Shown here piece after piece: positions 38,038 through 40,787 of a DNA stretch of 40,787 bases. The DNA is from Pseudolysinimonas_A sp947085045 (GTDB lineage Bacteria; Actinomycetota; Actinomycetes; Actinomycetales; Microbacteriaceae). Both the position numbers and the translations under genes were made by a program. Location of the stretch: contig CAMTUU010000010.1 in assembly GCA_947085045.1 (NCBI GenBank), forward strand, positions 1 through 40,787. The letters run 5' to 3'. Each line of letters begins with the position of its first letter. The first letter of the stretch is position 1. The notes below the pieces were generated by a model. That model did not search any database and was not told where the DNA came from. It saw only the letters and a program-made list of their open reading frames with translations.

Positions 38038-38688
38038 ATGGCACGCATCACCGTCCTCGGCGGCACCGGATACGCGGGAGCGGCGATCGCCGCAGAAGCC
38101 GCGAAGCGCGGGCATGAGGTCACCGCCGTCAACCGCTCCGCCGTCGAAGCCCCCGTCGCGGGCATTGAGTACGTTGTCGGATCCGCCCTCGACGCGAGCG
38201 TGCTCGACTCCGTGGTCGCCGGGCGCGACGCGGTCGTCGTCGCGCTGTCGCCGCGCGGCGACATGGCCGGCAAGCTCGAGCCGATCGTCGAAGACCTCAT
38301 CGGCCGTCTCGCCGGTACCCCCACCCGCCTCGGCTACGTGGGCGGCGCGTCGTCGCTGCTCACCGAGGAGGGCGGCCCGCGCGTCTGGGACGTCACGAAG
38401 GAGCACGTGCCCGACGAGGTGAAGCCCGAGATCGAGACCGGTCTCGCCGCCCTCGACCTGCTGCAGGCCTCGCCCGAGACCCTCGACTGGTTCTACGTGA
38501 GCCCGCCCGAGGACTTCGGGTCGTGGCTCGGCACCGCCTCGAAGGGCGAGTACCAGCTCGGCGGCGACGTGCTGCTGCGGGATGCCGACGGCAACTCGAC
38601 GATCTCGGCGGCCGACCTCGCGCTCGCGATCGTCGACGAGATCGAGTCCCCGGCCCACCGCCGGGCCCGCTTCACCGCCATCCACTGA
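38038..38688 (+). CDS. NAD(P)-binding atypical SDR (NmrA/BVR-like)
   Basis: 216 residues. Nucleotide motif ITVLGGTGYAGAAIAAEAAKRGHEVTAVNR (GGTGYAG at 8-14), then VGSALDASVLDSVVAGRDAVVVALSP, LGYVGGASSLL and DWFYVSPPEDF; the atypical-SDR arrangement without a YxxxK pair, as in NAD(P)H-binding proteins next to HxlR regulators. Cofactor probably NADPH, from the Asn-Arg after the second strand. AAAGGAA 7-8 bases before the ATG is a good Shine-Dalgarno. The hairpin at 38701-38731 follows. A quinone- or aldehyde-reducing role would fit the HxlR context but is inference. Confidence 0.9.
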   Translation: MARITVLGGTGYAGAAIAAEAAKRGHEVTAVNRSAVEAPVAGIEYVVGSALDASVLDSVVAGRDAVVVALSPRGDMAGKLEPIVEDLIGRLAGTPTRLGYVGGASSLLTEEGGPRVWDVTKEHVPDEVKPEIETGLAALDLLQASPETLDWFYVSPPEDFGSWLGTASKGEYQLGGDVLLRDADGNSTISAADLALAIVDEIESPAHRRARFTAIH

Positions 38689-38700
38689 TCCTTCCCGCCG

Positions 38701-38731
38701 TCGCGCCCCCGGTAGGCTGCCGGGGGCGCGA
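38701..38731 (+). terminator. Perfect hairpin between the SDR gene and serA
   Basis: TCGCGCCCCCGG (38701-38712), loop TAGGCTG, CCGGGGGCGCGA (38720-38731). Probably the SDR terminator. The loop itself contains a good -10-like hexamer, TAGGCT (38713-38718), the same sequence that precedes the TetR gene, so the serA promoter may overlap it. Confidence 0.65.
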
Positions 38732-38761
38732 GAGCGGCGCCCGGAAGGAACCACAGCAGCC

Positions 38762-40354
38762 GTGAGCAAGCCGATCGTCCTCATCGCCGAAGAGCTCTCC
38801 CCCGCAACGGTCGAGGCTCTCGGGCCCGACTTCGACGTGCGGAACGTCGACGGCACCGACCGGCCGGCGCTGCTCGCGGCGCTCGCCACCGCGCACGCCG
38901 TGCTCATCCGCTCGGCCACCCAGATCGACGCCGAGGCCATCGCCGCGGCTCCGCTGCTCAAGGTCGTCGCGCGCGCCGGCGTCGGGCTCGACAACGTCGA
39001 CATCTCGGCCGCGACCACCGCCGGGGTCATGGTCGTCAACGCCCCGACCTCGAACGTCATCAGCGCCGCCGAGCTGACGATCGGCCACATCCTCTCCCTC
39101 GCCCGCCACATCCCCGCCGCACACGCCTCGCTCGCCGCCGGCGAGTGGAAGCGCTCGAAGTTCACCGGCGTCGAGCTGTACGAGAAGCGCGTCGGCATCA
39201 TCGGCCTGGGCCGCATCGGCGCGCTCATCGCCGCCCGGCTGCAGGCCTTCGGCGTCGAGATCGTCGCCTACGACCCCTACATCACCGAGGCCCGGGCGCA
39301 GCAGCTCGGCGCCACCCTCCTGTCGCTCGACGAGCTGCTCGCCACGAGCGACTTCGTCACGATCCACATGCCGAAGACCCCGGAGACCACCGGGATGATC
39401 GGCGCCGCCCAGCTGAAGAGCATGAAGAACACGTCCTACGTGATCAACGTCGCGCGCGGCGGGCTCGTCGACGAGCAGGCGCTGGCGGATGCCCTGACGG
39501 CCGGCGAGATCGCGGGTGCGGGCATCGACGTCTTCACGTCGGAGCCGCCGACCGACGACGTGCTCACCTCCGCCCCGAACATCGTGGTCACCCCCCACCT
39601 CGGCGCGTCGACCGACGAGGCCCAGGAGAAGGCGGGCGTCTCGGTCGCCAAGTCGGTGCGGCTCGCGCTCGACGGCGAACTGGTTCCGGATGCCGTCAAC
39701 GTCGCGGGCGGCGTCATCGCGCCGGAAGTGCGCCCCGGCATCCCGCTGATGGAGCACCTCGGGCAGCTGTTCGCCGGGCTCGCCGACGCGCCCCTGTCGA
39801 GCATCGACGTCGAGGTGCGCGGCGAGATCGCCGAACTCGAGGTCGGCGTGCTGCGGCTCGCGGCGCTCAAGGGCGTCTTCTCGCAGGCCGTCACCGAGAC
39901 CGTCTCGTACGTCAACGCCCCGCTCCTCGCCGAACAGCGCGGCATCACGGTGCGGCTCACCACCGACCCGGTGGCGGAGGACTACCGCAACGTGCTGTCG
40001 ATCAAGGGCACGACGACCGACGGCAAGAGCCTCTCGGTGTCGGGCACGCTCGCCGGCACGAAGCAGGCGGAGAAGATCACCGAGATCAACGGCTACGACA
40101 TCGAGGTGCCGGTCGGCCGCCACCTCGTCGTCATGGAGTACACCGACCGCCCCGGCATCGTCGCGATCTACAGCAAGGCGCTCGGGGATGCCGCGATCAA
40201 CATCGCCGGCATGCAGATGGCCCGGCGCGGCCGCGGCGCCGACCAGCTGTCGGTGCTCACGCTCGACTCGGCCGTTCCGGAGGCGATCCTCGTGGGCATC
40301 CAGAAGGATGTCGACGCCTCGGTGCTGCGCCAGGTGGAGATCGTCGACCTCTGA
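38762..40354 (+). CDS. serA: D-3-phosphoglycerate dehydrogenase
   Basis: 530 residues from GTG at 38762, with GGAAGGAA about 12 bases upstream. First step of serine synthesis: 3-phosphoglycerate to 3-phosphohydroxypyruvate with NAD+. Full-length actinobacterial (type 1) form: substrate and NAD domains with GLGRIG (148-153), catalytic Arg232 (VARGG), Glu261 (TSEPP) and His279 (TPHLGAST); an intervening ASB domain (about 315-450); and a C-terminal ACT domain (VVMEYTDRPGIVAIYSKALGDAAINIAGMQMAR), the site of serine feedback. Nothing is missing. IS debris begins about 50 bases after the stop. Confidence 0.97.
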   Translation: MSKPIVLIAEELSPATVEALGPDFDVRNVDGTDRPALLAALATAHAVLIRSATQIDAEAIAAAPLLKVVARAGVGLDNVDISAATTAGVMVVNAPTSNVISAAELTIGHILSLARHIPAAHASLAAGEWKRSKFTGVELYEKRVGIIGLGRIGALIAARLQAFGVEIVAYDPYITEARAQQLGATLLSLDELLATSDFVTIHMPKTPETTGMIGAAQLKSMKNTSYVINVARGGLVDEQALADALTAGEIAGAGIDVFTSEPPTDDVLTSAPNIVVTPHLGASTDEAQEKAGVSVAKSVRLALDGELVPDAVNVAGGVIAPEVRPGIPLMEHLGQLFAGLADAPLSSIDVEVRGEIAELEVGVLRLAALKGVFSQAVTETVSYVNAPLLAEQRGITVRLTTDPVAEDYRNVLSIKGTTTDGKSLSVSGTLAGTKQAEKITEINGYDIEVPVGRHLVVMEYTDRPGIVAIYSKALGDAAINIAGMQMARRGRGADQLSVLTLDSAVPEAILVGIQKDVDASVLRQVEIVDL

Positions 40355-40406
40355 CCCGAGGTCGTCCTCCGCCTGGAGACAGCTGAGTGACCAAGACCTT
40401 CAGCGG

Positions 40407-40646
40407 TCCCGTTCGTTGACTTGGGATCAGGGATCCGAGATGGCCAAACACGCCGAGATTCGCCTCGCGACCGGCATGGACATCTACTTCTGCGACCCGC
40501 ACTCGCCCTGGCAGCGCGGGTCGAACGAGAACACCAACGGGCTCCTGCGTCAGTACTTCCCCAAAGGCACCGATCTGTCCCTCCACGGCCCCGGCATCCT
40601 CGCCAACGTCGCCGCCGAACTCAACGCACGACCACGCAAACGACAC
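40407..40646 (+). pseudogene. IS30-family transposase, C-terminal remnant
   Basis: About 80 codons in one frame: RSLTWDQGSEMAKHAEIR, then IYFCDPHSPWQRGSNENTNG, LLRQYFPKGTDLS and ELNARPRKRH. This is the conserved end of the IS30 DDE transposase, with the second catalytic Asp (TWDQG) and the Glu (NENTNG). The N-terminal two thirds, with the DNA-binding region and the first Asp, are absent: upstream is serA. The frame stops matching at the IS481-like end at 40647. Inactive remnant. Confidence 0.85.
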
Positions 40647-40787
40647 TGTCCCGCGTCAAGTAGGTGGCAGGATTTTCGGCTCGTGAAATGTCGGGGTGGT
40701 CGGGTCGGCGAGGCCGAGGTGGACGTCGATCGGGCGGTTCCAGGAGAGGTGTTCGTGCGGTCGGGTTCGGTTGAACTCGTCGCGGAA
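40647..40787 (-). mobile_element. IS481-like insertion element, one end (partial)
   Basis: The left end begins TGTCCCGCGTCAAGTA at 40647, of the TGT-type end seen in IS481 elements, immediately after the IS30 homology stops, so the element interrupts the IS30 remnant. The transposase stop lies inside the terminal sequence. The other end is beyond the window. Confidence 0.6.
40656..40787 (-). CDS. IS481-like transposase, C-terminal 43 residues (partial)
   Basis: Reads FRDEFNRTRPHEHLSWNRPIDVHLG and ends ILPPT. F-x-x-(Y/F)-N-x-x-RPH-x-x-L-x-x-x-P is the C-terminal signature of rve/DDE transposases of the IS481/IS3 group, and the LP-rich end is common in IS481. The frame enters at the window edge; the stop TGA is at 40656-40658, inside the terminal repeat. 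Confidence 0.7.
   Translation of the reverse strand, partial: FRDEFNRTRPHEHLSWNRPIDVHLGLADPTTPTFHEPKILPPT

Noticed and set aside
1..40787. CRISPR array, tRNA or rRNA genes
   Set aside because: No regularly spaced repeats, no cloverleaf-like sequence with a T-loop GTTCGANNC in context, and no rRNA text was found on either strand.

Overview
The window is high-GC actinobacterial DNA, most likely from a member of the Microbacteriaceae. The reasons are strong G/C bias at third codon positions, an actinobacterial rpoB N-terminus, the lhr-nei2 neighbourhood, a glgX-treY-treZ operon, and three copies of a roughly 100-residue protein family (DUF7882-like) that I know only from that family. Family names come from reading the proteins; no database search was possible. 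The two ends look like assembly edges. The first ~220 bases are lower-GC DNA that resembles a TraK/TraB-type conjugation locus from another organism and joins in mid-rpoB. The last ~140 bases are the end of an IS481-like element sitting in an IS30-family transposase remnant.

Layout. 1-1021: foreign piece, then the rpoB 5' end (minus). 1286-6167: small genes: a spermidine-synthase-like protein, a PQQ-type sugar dehydrogenase lipoprotein, a SprT-like metalloprotein, a CGNR zinc-finger regulator, RidA, a ComB-like/EVE-domain pair, and an SRPBCC-like protein. 6234-14621: one 2795-residue secreted, LANTG-anchored surface protein (minus). 14833-22324: a NUDIX protein, an esterase with an extra C-terminal tail, and a DNA-repair operon of Lhr helicase, membrane-anchored thermonuclease and Nei2/Fpg glycosylase. 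22321-23933: a Pr6Pr-like membrane protein and two small proteins. 23998-30683 (minus): a five-gene overlapping operon, two small unknown genes followed by glgX, treY and treZ, which turn alpha-glucan into trehalose. 30746-36060: two more DUF7882-like genes flanking a c-di-GMP phosphodiesterase (EAL), an orphan gene, a flavoprotein disulfide oxidoreductase, and a bacteriophytochrome-diguanylate cyclase. 36375-36958: a well-formed promoter, a 27-codon ORF with a strong Shine-Dalgarno, stacked hairpins and a 75-residue protein gene. 37045-38688: a TetR regulator, and an HxlR regulator divergent from an NAD(P)-binding protein across a palindrome-rich spacer. 38762-40354: serA.

Two patterns run across the window. 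First, most genes that head a transcription unit have a -10-like hexamer (YANNNT) 6 or 7 bases before the start codon and no Shine-Dalgarno, which indicates widespread leaderless mRNA; genes inside operons instead overlap by 1-4 bases. Second, genes are packed very tightly, with convergent pairs sharing stop-codon bases. The best candidate for an undescribed system is the sORF-hairpin leader at 36375-36958. Next are the two small genes heading the trehalose operon and the threefold DUF7882-like family. No tRNA, rRNA or CRISPR array was seen.
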